A DNA stretch of 64,000 nt from Butyrivibrio proteoclasticus P6B7 (lineage in GTDB: Bacteria; Bacillota; Clostridia; Lachnospirales; Lachnospiraceae), in assembly GCF_000622085.1 (NCBI RefSeq), contig NZ_JHWL01000005.1:1-64000 (forward strand), read 5' to 3'. The notes under the pieces were generated by a model. It made no database searches. It was not told the origin of the DNA and saw only the letters and a list, made by a program, of their open reading frames with translations. Shown here piece after piece: positions 17,099 through 26,271 of this stretch (position 1 is its first letter; each line of letters opens with the position of its first letter). A program made the position numbers and the translations under genes.

Positions 17099-19277
17099 AT
17101 TCTGCTCCATACGATGCAATGAATACGCTCACACTTCGTGCTTTTAAGGTCTTATTTCTCCATGTAAGAGGCTTTGGTCTATTATAGAAGTATTTGCCGG
17201 TCTCATCTCCTGTATCAACACAAAGAGCCCAATAAGCGCCCTCTGGTGGATTAGGAAGCGTGATCTGTATATCTTCCCAGAATACGTTAATGGCAAGATA
17301 AACAATATCGTCGTGGCCCTTCTGCTTAACAAATCCTGCATATCTGACGCAGATAACCCTTGAATCCGTTGTAATATTGCCGTTGTCCGGATTCTCAGTA
17401 TGAACTGAAATAAATGGCAGGCCGCAGCTTGCAGGCTTTAGGTCTTTTCTTATAGCAGGATGCTTTCTTCTAAAGTGAATAACACTCTTATAGAAGTCAA
17501 AGAAAGCCTTATTCTTCTCAAGGTATGTCCAGTCAAGCCAGGAAATCTCATTGTCCTGACAGTAGGCGTTATTATTGCCAAACTGAGTGTTGCCAAACTC
17601 ATCCCCAGCGTAGATCATAGGCGTTCCGCGGGAACACATAAGCACAGTTATGGCATTGCGCATCATCCTGAATCTAAGGTCATTGATATAAACATCAGAA
17701 GTCTCACCTTCTACGCCGCAGTTCCAGCTCCTGTTATCGTTGGCTCCATCAGTATTATTCCAGCCGTTGGCTTCGTTGTGCTTGTCATTGTATGCGTACA
17801 TGTCATACAAGGTAAAGCCATCGTGACAGTTAATGAAGTTAACTGAAGACTCATAGCCAAGGTAAGAACCGCCATACATATCCATAGATCCGGTAATTCT
17901 ACGAACCGCATCAGGAGCAGCCCAAATATCGCCCTTAAGGAAGGACCTGATGTCATCTCTATACTTACCATTCCACTCAGCCCATCTCTTCCAGGCAGGG
18001 AAATTACCAACCTGATACATTCCGCCTGCGTCCCAAGCCTCCGCAATAAGCTTGATATTACCAAGAAGCGGATCATAGGCAAGTCTCTGGATAAGAGGAG
18101 GTCTTTCCATAGGAGAACCATCCTGATCTCTTCCAAGAATACTTGCAAGATCAAATCTAAATCCGTCTACTCTATACTCTTCAACCCAGTATCTAAGGCA
18201 GTTAACTATGAATTCCTGAACCATAGGATGATTACAGTTCATAGTATTGCCGCAGCCACTGAAGTTGTAATACTGACCATGAGGAGTTAAAAGATAATAG
18301 ATATTATTATCAAGTCCCTTAAAGGAGACAAATGGTCCATTCTCGTTACCTTCTGCTGTATGGTTAAATACAACATCAAGAATGACCTCAATTCCATTGT
18401 CCTTGAGGATCTTGATCATGTTCTTAAGCTCTACACCCTCTTTGTTGTACTCTGACTGGGAGGCATAGCTTGTATTAGGGGCAAAAAAGCTAATGGTGTT
18501 ATAGCCCCAGTAATCCAGAAGGGTCTTTCCACCTACTTCTCTTTTATCCCTGGTCTCATCAAACTCAAATATAGGCATCAGCTCGACTGCTGTGATACCA
18601 AGTTTTTTAAGGTGCTCAACCTTTTCAAGGATTCCCTCAAAGGTTCCTCTGCACTTAACACCAGAAGTAGGGCTCATAGTAAAGCCCCTTACATGCATTT
18701 CATAAATGATAGAATCGCACATTGGTGTATTAAGTGAGGTTGTGTCATTCCACTCAAAGTTATCTCTTACAACTCTGGCTCTGTAGGCACCCTCTTTATT
18801 AGGGCTCTGGCCCCAGATACGTTGTCCGGATACTGCCTTTGCATATGGATCCAAAAGAAGGTGGTTTTTATCAAATAAAAGACCATTCTCAGGCTCCCAT
18901 TTGCCGTCTGCTCTATAACAGTACTCCAGATTCTCAATATCCAGACCAAATACTATCATTGAATAGACCTTTCCTATCCTGTAGGAATCAGGAAATGGTA
19001 TCTCTGTGAATGGCTTCTTTTCACCTCTTTTAAAAAGACATAGTGTTATCTGCGTAGCTCCATTTGAGTACACAGTAAAATTAACGCCGTCATTAAGGTT
19101 AGTGGCGCCGTTTGCATAGTAAAAACCAGGTCGAATTCGATAGCCTCCAACTTCGTCAAGGGCAAGTAAAGTTCTATTCTTGAACTCGTTTTTTCGAAGC
19201 TCTCGAACCTGCCTGTTGCCGATATCAACCGGTTTTCGATTAAATTGATCTGACCTATGTCTTCTATACTCATTCAT
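17088..19277 (-). CDS. glgX: Glycogen debranching enzyme GlgX (isoamylase-type, GH13)
   Basis: The 729-residue protein has an N-terminal CBM48-like domain (about 45-150) and a GH13 barrel. DVVFNHTAEGN (about 301), GFRFDLASIL with nucleophile Asp376, IAEAWDAGG with acid/base Glu413 and NCHDGFTLYD are the four conserved regions. It hydrolyses alpha-1,6 branches of glycogen or limit dextrin. It heads an operon with the two-component system. No Shine-Dalgarno sequence precedes the ATG at 19277 and no other start fits. A 10-bp inverted repeat lies just upstream. Confidence 0.95.
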   Translation of the reverse strand: MNEYRRHRSDQFNRKPVDIGNRQVRELRKNEFKNRTLLALDEVGGYRIRPGFYYANGATNLNDGVNFTVYSNGATQITLCLFKRGEKKPFTEIPFPDSYRIGKVYSMIVFGLDIENLEYCYRADGKWEPENGLLFDKNHLLLDPYAKAVSGQRIWGQSPNKEGAYRARVVRDNFEWNDTTSLNTPMCDSIIYEMHVRGFTMSPTSGVKCRGTFEGILEKVEHLKKLGITAVELMPIFEFDETRDKREVGGKTLLDYWGYNTISFFAPNTSYASQSEYNKEGVELKNMIKILKDNGIEVILDVVFNHTAEGNENGPFVSFKGLDNNIYYLLTPHGQYYNFSGCGNTMNCNHPMVQEFIVNCLRYWVEEYRVDGFRFDLASILGRDQDGSPMERPPLIQRLAYDPLLGNIKLIAEAWDAGGMYQVGNFPAWKRWAEWNGKYRDDIRSFLKGDIWAAPDAVRRITGSMDMYGGSYLGYESSVNFINCHDGFTLYDMYAYNDKHNEANGWNNTDGANDNRSWNCGVEGETSDVYINDLRFRMMRNAITVLMCSRGTPMIYAGDEFGNTQFGNNNAYCQDNEISWLDWTYLEKNKAFFDFYKSVIHFRRKHPAIRKDLKPASCGLPFISVHTENPDNGNITTDSRVICVRYAGFVKQKGHDDIVYLAINVFWEDIQITLPNPPEGAYWALCVDTGDETGKYFYNRPKPLTWRNKTLKARSVSVFIASYGAEYGG

Positions 19278-19282
19278 ACTAT

Positions 19283-19308
19283 AATTTTATCACATTAATG
19301 ATAAAATT
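19283..19308 (-). promoter_or_regulatory. Inverted repeat immediately upstream of glgX
   Basis: AATTTTATCA (19283-19292) and TGATAAAATT (19299-19308) form a perfect 10-bp inverted repeat with a 6-bp spacer. It ends 6 bp before the glgX start codon. It may be an operator or a 5' mRNA structure. No confident promoter boxes were found beside it. Confidence 0.4.
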
Positions 19309-19349
19309 TTTATGAATTTGCGGTAAAATAGAGGCCTTCAAATATAAAA

Positions 19350-19382
19350 AAAGACTTAGATGCAAAGCGCATCTAAGTCTTT
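19350..19382 (-). terminator. Terminator of the decarboxylase operon
   Basis: A perfect 14-bp stem (AAAGACTTAGATGC with GCATCTAAGTCTTT, loop AAAGC) is followed on the minus strand by TTTTTATATTTG. It lies 12 nt past the oadA-type stop codon. Confidence 0.92.
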
Positions 19383-19394
19383 AAAATAGCTATA

Positions 19395-20807
19395 TTATAC
19401 TGGATAAGCTCCGTTCTTAGTATCTGCTGCAGATACATCAACTGATGTCTGCTGAGCTAAACGATACTTGAAGAAGTCTGTAGCAACCTGTGGGAACAAT
19501 GCATAGGAAAGAGTATCCTCATCCTGCTGCTTCCACTGAGCAACTTCCTTCTCGAACTTATCAAGGCCAGGAGCAAGCTTATCAGCTGGTCTGCAGGTGA
19601 TAACTTCTCTGTCGCCAATGATCTTCTTCTGAACTTCTGGGTTGAAAGGCTTAATTGTCTTACCATACTCACCAGCAAGAAGGTCCTTAGTCTGGTCAGT
19701 AGCAACCTTATATCTCTCACCCATAAGTACGTTCATAACAGCCTGTGTACCAACGATCTGTGAAGAAGGTGTTACAAGAGGTGGCTCACCGAAGTCCTTA
19801 CGAACCTGTGGGATCTCCTCAAGCACTGTATCGTACTTATCGCTTGCGTTCTGCTCTTTAAGCTGTGAAACCATGTTAGAAAGCATACCGCCAGGAACCT
19901 GATACATAAGAGTCTTGATGTTAACACCAAGAACCTTAGGATCCATAAGTCCGCTAGCAAGGCACTCTTCTCTGTATGGTCTGAAATGATCAGCAATCTT
20001 AGCAAGAAGCTTCTGATCAAGACCTGTCTCGAAAGGCTGTCCCTTGAATGCTTCTACCATAACCTCTGTAGCAGGCTGTGATGTACCAAGTGCGAATGGA
20101 GAAATAGCACAGTCGATGATATCAACACCAGCCTCAGCTGCCTTCATGTATGTCATGCTTGCAACACCAGATGTATAGTGTGTATGAAGGTCGATAGGAA
20201 GTGATGTAGCGCTCTTAAGAGCCTTAACAAGCTTCTCTGCCTCGTAAGGAAGAAGAAGTCCTGCCATATCCTTGATACAGATTGAATCTGCACCCATGTT
20301 CTCAATATCCTTAGCGATGTTCATCCAATAATCCATTGTATATGCATCACCAAGTGTGTAAGCAAGAGCGATCTGAGCATGTCCGCCTTCCTTCTTACAA
20401 GCCTTAACTGAAGCTTCAAGGTTACGAAGGTCGTTAAGACAGTCGAAGATACGGATAATATCAATACCGTTTGCGATTGACTTCTGTACGAAATACTCTA
20501 CAACATCATCTGGATAGTGCTTGTATCCAAGAATGTTCTGTCCACGAAGGAGCATCTGAAGCTTTGTGTTCTTAAAGCCATCACGAAGCTTACGAAGTCT
20601 CTCCCATGGATCTTCCTTAAGGAATCTCATGCAGGAATCAAATGTAGCACCACCCCAGCACTCTACTGCGTTATATCCAACCTTATCCATTGTATCAATG
20701 ATTGGTAACATAACTTCGGTAGGCATTCTAGTAGCGATAAGTGACTGATGTGCATCACGAAGTACAGTTTCATTGATACGAACTGGTTTTTTCTGTAAAT
20801 CTGCCAT
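19395..20807 (-). CDS. oadA: Oxaloacetate decarboxylase alpha / pyruvate carboxyltransferase subunit
   Basis: The 470-residue protein starts with NETVLRDAHQSLIATRM, the metal-site and active-site segment of the HMGL-like carboxyltransferase fold. It also holds ECWGGATFDSCMRFLKEDPW and IKDMAGLLLPYEAEKLV. It is shorter than classical OadA (about 590) and lacks the C-terminal biotinyl domain, which is encoded separately at 22048. It would move carboxyl groups between oxaloacetate/pyruvate and carrier-bound biotin. It is the last gene of the cluster. The alternative reading is a transcarboxylase 5S-like subunit; the two share this fold. Confidence 0.92.
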   Translation of the reverse strand: MADLQKKPVRINETVLRDAHQSLIATRMPTEVMLPIIDTMDKVGYNAVECWGGATFDSCMRFLKEDPWERLRKLRDGFKNTKLQMLLRGQNILGYKHYPDDVVEYFVQKSIANGIDIIRIFDCLNDLRNLEASVKACKKEGGHAQIALAYTLGDAYTMDYWMNIAKDIENMGADSICIKDMAGLLLPYEAEKLVKALKSATSLPIDLHTHYTSGVASMTYMKAAEAGVDIIDCAISPFALGTSQPATEVMVEAFKGQPFETGLDQKLLAKIADHFRPYREECLASGLMDPKVLGVNIKTLMYQVPGGMLSNMVSQLKEQNASDKYDTVLEEIPQVRKDFGEPPLVTPSSQIVGTQAVMNVLMGERYKVATDQTKDLLAGEYGKTIKPFNPEVQKKIIGDREVITCRPADKLAPGLDKFEKEVAQWKQQDEDTLSYALFPQVATDFFKYRLAQQTSVDVSAADTKNGAYPV

Positions 20808-20852
20808 ATCTATTATTTCCTTTCTATGATTTAAATAGATTAAATTTCTAAA

Positions 20853-21995
20853 TTAAACTCCAAATACCGCCATGAATGTACCAGCAACAACGGCTGTACC
20901 GATAACGCCGGCAACGTTAGGTCCCATAGCATGCATCAAAAGGAAGTTGGAAGGATCATACTCTGCACCAACCTTCTGTGAAACACGGGCAGCCATAGGC
21001 ACGGCAGATACACCAGCTGAACCGATAAGAGGATTGATCTTGCCCTTTGTAATGAAGCAAAGGAGTTTACCAAGAAGACATCCTGCAGCTGTACCAAACA
21101 TGAATGCAACAAGTCCCATACCTACGATGATAAGTGTTGTCCAGTTAAGGAAAGCCTCAGCACTTGTTGTAGCACCAACAGATGTACCAAGAAGGATAAC
21201 TACGATGTACATAAGTGCGTTAGAAGCTGTCTCCTGAAGCTGACGAACAACTCCAGACTCTCTAAAGAGGTTACCAAGCATCAGCATACCGATAAGAGGA
21301 GCTGTTGTAGGAAGGATCATACTTACAACGATAGTAACGATAACTGGGAAAAGAATCTTCTCAAGCTTAGAAACTTCTCTAAGCTGCTGCATTCTGATCT
21401 TACGCTCTCTATCAGTTGTAAGGAGCTTCATGATAGGTGGCTGAATCATAGGAACAAGAGCCATGTAGGAATAAGCTGCAACGGCAATAGGTCCTAAGAT
21501 TGAAGTCTGATGAAGCTTAGATGCCAGGAAAATAGATGTAGGGCCATCAGCTCCACCGATGATTGAAACTGCAGCTGCCTGCTGGTCATTGAATCCGAAG
21601 AAAATAGCCATGAAGTAAGCTGCAAAAATACCAAACTGAGCACCAGCTCCCATAAGGAAGCTGATTGGGTTAGCAATAAGGGGACCGAAGTCTGTCATAG
21701 CTCCTACACCCAGGAAGATAAGTGATGGCAGGATTGCCCACTCATCAAGGATATAGAAGTAATGAAGAAGTCCACCTGCGGCGTCGCCTACAGGGCTAGC
21801 CATAATATCTGGATAAATATTTACCAGAAGCATACCAAATGAAATTGGTACCAAAAGTAAAGGTTCAAATCCCTTTGCAATAGCAAGATACAAGAACGCA
21901 AGTGCAACTACAACCATGATGTAATTGCCAAGTGTCATTGTAGTGAATGCTGTTTGTGACCAGAGATTTGATAATGTATTAACTATGTAATCCAT
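20853..21995 (-). CDS. oadB: Na+-translocating decarboxylase beta subunit
   Basis: This 380-residue protein is almost entirely membrane-embedded, with about nine to eleven hydrophobic segments. It contains [17 protein letters not shown] and [18 protein letters not shown], the conserved regions of the OadB/MmdB/GcdB family around the carboxybiotin and sodium site. It couples decarboxylation of biotin-bound carboxylate to outward Na+ pumping. The usual length is 375-435. It lies between the biotin carrier and the oadA-type gene. Confidence 0.96.
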   Translation of the reverse strand: MDYIVNTLSNLWSQTAFTTMTLGNYIMVVVALAFLYLAIAKGFEPLLLVPISFGMLLVNIYPDIMASPVGDAAGGLLHYFYILDEWAILPSLIFLGVGAMTDFGPLIANPISFLMGAGAQFGIFAAYFMAIFFGFNDQQAAAVSIIGGADGPTSIFLASKLHQTSILGPIAVAAYSYMALVPMIQPPIMKLLTTDRERKIRMQQLREVSKLEKILFPVIVTIVVSMILPTTAPLIGMLMLGNLFRESGVVRQLQETASNALMYIVVILLGTSVGATTSAEAFLNWTTLIIVGMGLVAFMFGTAAGCLLGKLLCFITKGKINPLIGSAGVSAVPMAARVSQKVGAEYDPSNFLLMHAMGPNVAGVIGTAVVAGTFMAVFGV

Positions 21996-22047
21996 TCTTC
22001 ATCCTCATTTCTGTTTTAATCAAAACTTAGATTGTTATCTCCGATCA

Positions 22048-22407
22048 TTAGTTAAGAGATGCAAGAACTGCACCAGCTTCAACTGCATCACCAGCAGCAA
22101 CATCGATGCTTGCAACTGTTCCATCTTCTGGAGCAACCATAGGGATCTCCATCTTCATAGACTCAAGAGTGATAACTGTGTCACCCTTCTTAACAGCCTG
22201 TCCAACAGATGCGTTAAGCTTAAGAACCTTACCAGCTGCACCAGCTGTGATCTTGATAGAGCCTGCGCCAGCACTTGCCTTCTTAGCAGGAGCTGCTGGA
22301 GCCTTAGCAACAGGAGCTGAAGCTACAGGAGCTACTCCTGAACCAGCGCCTTCTTCTACAGTTACATCATATACGTTTCCGTTAACGGTTATTGTATAGT
22401 TCTTCAT
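22048..22407 (-). CDS. Biotin carboxyl carrier protein of the decarboxylase
   Basis: The 119-residue protein has a short N-terminal beta region, an Ala/Pro/Lys-rich swinging linker (about 25-47) and a biotinyl domain. The biotinylation motif is ESMKMEIPM, with Lys85 as the modified residue. The ATG at 22407 has AAAGGAG 5-6 nt upstream. It is comparable to MmdC and GcdC, the mobile carrier shared by the carboxyltransferase(s) and the beta-subunit pump. Confidence 0.96.
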   Translation of the reverse strand: MKNYTITVNGNVYDVTVEEGAGSGVAPVASAPVAKAPAAPAKKASAGAGSIKITAGAAGKVLKLNASVGQAVKKGDTVITLESMKMEIPMVAPEDGTVASIDVAAGDAVEAGAVLASLN

Positions 22408-22455
22408 TGTTTCTCCTTTCATAGAGCACTGTCTTCTCCGTGCTCGATGCCATTT

Positions 22456-23319
22456 TTATTTTTTCCAATTTGTGTTTACTTTTCTAATAGATCTTACACG
22501 GAATCCATCAGTGCCTGCGCTTCCCTCATAAGCTGCAATTGCTGCTGCAATAACTGCTACAAGCTCAGCGTCAGATGAAAGGTCTTCCTTCTCTTCAATC
22601 TGGCTAATGGTGTTGTCCATAGCTGTCTTAGCAAGTTCCTGATCATTAACCTTCTTTTTCTTCTTAGCACCAAAAAGAAGTGGGAAGAGAGAAATAATAA
22701 GTGAAATAAGGATCAGGATAGTGAATGCCATTCCCATACCAAGGAGTGTGTTAAGTCCGGCATTGCCAAGCTTCTCACCCTTGGAAAGGTTAACAGTAAC
22801 ACCGATATCTGTAGGATTCTTCTCGTTGTCCATATAGATGACCATAAGAGCTGAATGCTTAGTACCCTGAAGAGTACCCTCAATTACCAGCTGACCATCC
22901 TTATTAACATAATAAGTAACATCATCTACTGAGATATCCTCTGCAAATGAGCTCTCAGAGTTAAATCCTATATCCTTAAGTGCCTTATACCAGCTAGTAT
23001 AGCCGGATTTATTAACTTCATAATATTCGTCGTTAACAGTTACCGCCTTGTTTAACGCATCCTCTGATTCTTCTACATCTACTGCAAGTACATCGTAGAG
23101 CTTATCCTGGAAATTATCAGGTGTAACTCCTGCTAAATACCATGTCTCAAAGTTTGTATTCTCAACAGCATCAACGTAAGCGTTGATCCACTCTGATGTG
23201 AATACCTCTGATGTATACTTGCTGCCCTCTACTGTGTTGTACTTAGTAGTATCAGCGCATGCAGTAAGTGAAAGAAGACTGGTAACCATAACGCCCAAAA
23301 CTAACAGTTTATGTTTCAT
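22456..23319 (-). CDS. OadG-type gamma subunit fused to an N-terminal lipoprotein domain
   Basis: This 287-residue protein is unlike the short classic OadG (about 80). Residues 1-21 are a lipoprotein signal with lipobox LTAC (Cys21). Residues about 35-185 form an extracytoplasmic domain with beta/alpha character. Residues 191-217 are a membrane helix followed by KKKKK, and the tail contains DAELVAVIAAAIAAYEG, the OadG-like signature that binds the alpha subunit. The ATG at 23319 has GGGAG 8 nt upstream. The gene lies between the mmdA-like gene and the biotin carrier. The extracellular role is unknown. Confidence 0.85.
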   Translation of the reverse strand: MKHKLLVLGVMVTSLLSLTACADTTKYNTVEGSKYTSEVFTSEWINAYVDAVENTNFETWYLAGVTPDNFQDKLYDVLAVDVEESEDALNKAVTVNDEYYEVNKSGYTSWYKALKDIGFNSESSFAEDISVDDVTYYVNKDGQLVIEGTLQGTKHSALMVIYMDNEKNPTDIGVTVNLSKGEKLGNAGLNTLLGMGMAFTILILISLIISLFPLLFGAKKKKKVNDQELAKTAMDNTISQIEEKEDLSSDAELVAVIAAAIAAYEGSAGTDGFRVRSIRKVNTNWKK

Positions 23320-23336
23320 TTTGAGTGCTCCCTTCA

Positions 23337-24767
23337 TTAAACTGTGCCATGTTTCTTGGCAGGACGTTCATCTCTCTTTGTGAAAAGCATCTCGAATGCG
23401 CCGATAACATACTTTCTTGTATCAGCAGGTTCGATGATCTCATCTACATAGCCTCTTGCAGCTGCGCTCTTAACGTTGTTCTGAAGCTCAGCATAATCCT
23501 TAGCAGCCTTAGAAACTGTCTCAGGATCCTTGCCATCGCACATGATCTTAGCAGCAAGATTAGCATCCATTGTTCCAATCTGAGCATCTGGCCAGCTAAT
23601 TGTTACATCAGCGCCAATTGCCTTAGAATTCATGATTACATAAGCACTACCAAATGCCTTGCCTGTAATAAGGTTAACCTTAGGAACTGTAGCATTTGCA
23701 AGAGCAAATACAAGTCTTCCAGCTGCCTTAGCTACATGTCTCTCATCGCACTTAGATGAGCCAAAGCCTGTTGCATTTGTAAGTGTAAGAACAGGAAGAT
23801 CAAAAGCGTCGCAGAAGTTAACGAAAGAAGCTGCCTTCTCACATGCATGAGCTGAAAGCTTATCGCCAAACTTCTCAACTTCCTTACCATTTTCATCAAA
23901 AACAGCTGTACGATTTGCAACAAATCCTACAGTAGCGCCGTTTAATCTGATAAATCCTGTTACCATATCCTTAGCGTAATCTCTCTTTGTCTCGAAGAAT
24001 ACGCCGTTATCTGAAATCTGTCCTGCGATAATTGAAGGATCAGCTACAGCACCATCAAGATTCTCGCATGCTCTGTTAAGATCATCTGCGCACTCCTGAT
24101 ATGAATCGCCGTCCTCATTGTTAGAAGGAAGAAGAGAAACAAGTTCTCTAATCTGAGTATAGATAGAAGCCTCATCAGCTACCACGTCAACAGTGCCAAC
24201 TTCCTGGCTCTGCCACTTAGCGCATGATGTATCGCACTTCTCTTTATAGTTACCCTCAAGGGCATTAGGTGAATTAACAAAAAGCTTAGCCTTCTCAGAC
24301 TCCATGAATGTAAAGTCAGTAATTGAAGGAATCAAAGCAAGTCCACCACCACATGCACCAAAAATAGCTGTGATCTGTGGTACAACTCCGGAAGCCTCCA
24401 CCTGCTTAAGATAAATTTCGCCAAATGCATTAAGAGCATCTGTTGCTTCCTGAAGACGAAGTCCAGCTGAATCGATAAGACCGATTACAGGTGAGCCTGT
24501 CTTGATTGCCAGTTCATACAGGCGAACGATCTTCTTGGCATGCATTTCACCAATAGATCCGCCAAGAACTGACGCATCCTGGCTATAAACGTAAACCAGA
24601 TTACCGTCAATAACACCATAGCCGGTTACTACACCGTCTGAAGGTGTTTCTTCCTGTTTCAGATTGAAATCTGTGTTTCTGGCTGTCACAAGAGCACCAA
24701 TTTCAACGAAACTGTTTTCATCGAGCAAAGCATTGATTCTTTGACTCGCTTGTGAAGAACTACTCAT
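23337..24767 (-). CDS. mmdA: Acyl-CoA carboxyltransferase, methylmalonyl-CoA decarboxylase alpha-like
   Basis: The 476-residue protein has the crotonase-like carboxyltransferase fold of MmdA/PccB/12S. Motifs include VYSQDASVLGGSIGEMHAKK, FGACGGGLALIPSITDF, and GFGSSKCDERHVAKAAGRL in the second half. It would transfer a carboxyl group from an acyl-CoA such as methylmalonyl-CoA to biotin. The ATG at 24767 follows GGAGG by 8 nt; 43 upstream in-frame codons have no ribosome site. It is the first gene of the Na+ decarboxylase cluster. The exact acyl-CoA substrate cannot be read from sequence, so the symbol is tentative. Confidence 0.88.
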   Translation of the reverse strand: MSSSSQASQRINALLDENSFVEIGALVTARNTDFNLKQEETPSDGVVTGYGVIDGNLVYVYSQDASVLGGSIGEMHAKKIVRLYELAIKTGSPVIGLIDSAGLRLQEATDALNAFGEIYLKQVEASGVVPQITAIFGACGGGLALIPSITDFTFMESEKAKLFVNSPNALEGNYKEKCDTSCAKWQSQEVGTVDVVADEASIYTQIRELVSLLPSNNEDGDSYQECADDLNRACENLDGAVADPSIIAGQISDNGVFFETKRDYAKDMVTGFIRLNGATVGFVANRTAVFDENGKEVEKFGDKLSAHACEKAASFVNFCDAFDLPVLTLTNATGFGSSKCDERHVAKAAGRLVFALANATVPKVNLITGKAFGSAYVIMNSKAIGADVTISWPDAQIGTMDANLAAKIMCDGKDPETVSKAAKDYAELQNNVKSAAARGYVDEIIEPADTRKYVIGAFEMLFTKRDERPAKKHGTV

Positions 24768-24794
24768 TTGTTTAACCTCCGAGAATTTTTTTAA

Positions 24795-24822
24795 ACTATA
24801 TGATATTCTGAAAATTGTAAAA
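24795..24822 (-). promoter_or_regulatory. Possible promoter of the decarboxylase cluster
   Basis: On the minus strand TTTTAC (24817-24822) and TATAGT (24795-24800) are 16 bp apart. They are flanked by an 8-bp inverted repeat, TGATATTC (24801-24808) and GAATATCA (24839-24846), that could be an operator. The -35 match is weak. A second candidate -10 (TATAAC) lies further upstream near 24870. Confidence 0.4.
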
Positions 24823-24904
24823 GTTTCCTTACTATTCCGAATATCACATAAATCCGCAACATAAGTCATGTTATAGTATACCATAAATGCAGACAAAAAA
24901 AAGG

Positions 24905-24930
24905 GAGAATGCTAAAAATTCAGCATTCTC
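24905..24930 (-). terminator. Terminator after scpB
   Basis: The 9-bp stem GAGAATGCT / AGCATTCTC has an 8-nt loop and is followed on the minus strand by CCTTTTTTTT. It lies 16 nt past the scpB stop. Confidence 0.88.
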
Positions 24931-24945
24931 ACCATTATTTTTTAA

Positions 24946-25515
24946 TTAAATATCCAATTTCAAATTCACTTCTTCTTCGGCCTGAGCTTTAAACTCTTCA
25001 ACCTGCACAGTTCCTATGGATGGAAGGTCTTCAAGGGACTTAACTCCAAAGCTTCTAAGAAACTCTTCAGTTGTTCCAAATAAAAGTGGTCTTCCTGGAG
25101 CATCAAGTCTTCCAAGCTCCTGAACCAGTCCAAACTCAACAAGCCTGTTAACAGCGTGATCAGAGTTAACACCTCTTATCTTCTCAACTTCAAGCCTTGT
25201 AATAGGCTGTTTGTAAGCAATGATAGAAAGAGTTTCCATAAGAGAATCAGTAAGTACAGCCTTCTTAGGAGCCTTGGCTATCTTAACAAGATACTCGTAC
25301 ATTTCCTTTCTGGTACAAAGCTGAACGGCCTTCTCGATCTCGATGATACCTATTCCGCTATCTTCCTTCTGGTATTTCTCTTTTAGATACTCCACATATT
25401 TCTTAACTTCTTTAACGTCAGTTTCCATTGCCTTGGAAAGAGCACTAAGCTCAACTGAGTCCCCCATTGTAAAAAGGATTGCTTCTACTACAGCAGCGCC
25501 TTCTTCGATTGTCAT
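24946..25515 (-). CDS. scpB: Segregation and condensation protein B
   Basis: The 189-residue protein consists of two winged-helix domains. It contains TIEEGAAVVEAILFTMGD at the start, LTDSLMETLSIIAYKQPITRLEVEKIRGV and GRPLLFGTTEEFLRSFGVKSLEDLP, all ScpB hallmarks. It dimerises and binds ScpA in the SMC condensin complex during chromosome segregation. The ATG at 25515 matches the family N-terminus and lies just after the scpA stop; an upstream codon at 25575 inside scpA is less likely. It forms an operon with scpA. Confidence 0.95.
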   Translation of the reverse strand: MTIEEGAAVVEAILFTMGDSVELSALSKAMETDVKEVKKYVEYLKEKYQKEDSGIGIIEIEKAVQLCTRKEMYEYLVKIAKAPKKAVLTDSLMETLSIIAYKQPITRLEVEKIRGVNSDHAVNRLVEFGLVQELGRLDAPGRPLLFGTTEEFLRSFGVKSLEDLPSIGTVQVEEFKAQAEEEVNLKLDI

Positions 25516-25519
25516 AATA

Positions 25520-26269
25520 TCAACTTGCCTTTCTGGAAATAATTGTGATATCGCCAAAGGTTCCTTCCTGTTCAATCTCTATCTCGCCAAGCTTGATCTC
25601 CTCAAGCATAACAAGGAAGGTGACGATTATTTCTGTCTTACTATGCTGCTTTTCCAACAGCTGTCTAAAGCTAAATCTGCTATGCTCTCTAATATACGCC
25701 TTGATATATAAGGTCTTGGCGTCCATATCTATCTCTTCCTTCTGGATGTTACCGAATTTACTACGGATAGGATCCACCTTATCTTCCTGTCTCTTAAGAA
25801 GATCCTGGAAAATAGCATTGAGTTTGGTCAGGGTAGCATCTCCAATAAGTCCCTCAAGATCAAGTGGAGCTTCATAATCCCTTACTTCCTTAGGAATATT
25901 CTTACTCCTAAAATATGAAAGGTCAGCATCCATCTGCCTGTCCTTAAGCTCGTAAGCCATATACTTATACATCTTATATTCGAGGAGTTTCTCCACAAGC
26001 TCAGCTCTTGGATCCTCCTCTTCTCCATCCTCATTAACTTCTTTAGGAAGGAGCATCTTACACTTGATATCTATAAGTGTGGCGGCCATAACAAGAAATT
26101 CGCTGGTAACGTCCATATCAGCCTTCTCCATGGCTCTAATATATTCCATATACTGCTCAGTAACAGTAACAATAGGAATGTCATAGATATCAATCTGGTT
26201 CTTATCGATCAGATGCAACAAAAGATCCAACGGTCCTTCGAACACCTGAAGCTTAACTTCCAATGACAT
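25520..26269 (-). CDS. scpA: Segregation and condensation protein A
   Basis: This 249-residue protein starts KLQVFEGPLDLLLHLIDKNQIDIYDIPI, the kleisin N-terminal signature of ScpA. It contains EFLVMAATLIDIKCKMLLP and a C-terminal winged helix (EIIVTFLVMLEEIKLGEI). It bridges the SMC head domains. It follows the phosphoesterase gene by 2 nt and precedes scpB. Confidence 0.96.
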   Translation of the reverse strand: MSLEVKLQVFEGPLDLLLHLIDKNQIDIYDIPIVTVTEQYMEYIRAMEKADMDVTSEFLVMAATLIDIKCKMLLPKEVNEDGEEEDPRAELVEKLLEYKMYKYMAYELKDRQMDADLSYFRSKNIPKEVRDYEAPLDLEGLIGDATLTKLNAIFQDLLKRQEDKVDPIRSKFGNIQKEEIDMDAKTLYIKAYIREHSRFSFRQLLEKQHSKTEIIVTFLVMLEEIKLGEIEIEQEGTFGDITIISRKAS

Positions 26270-26271
26270 TT

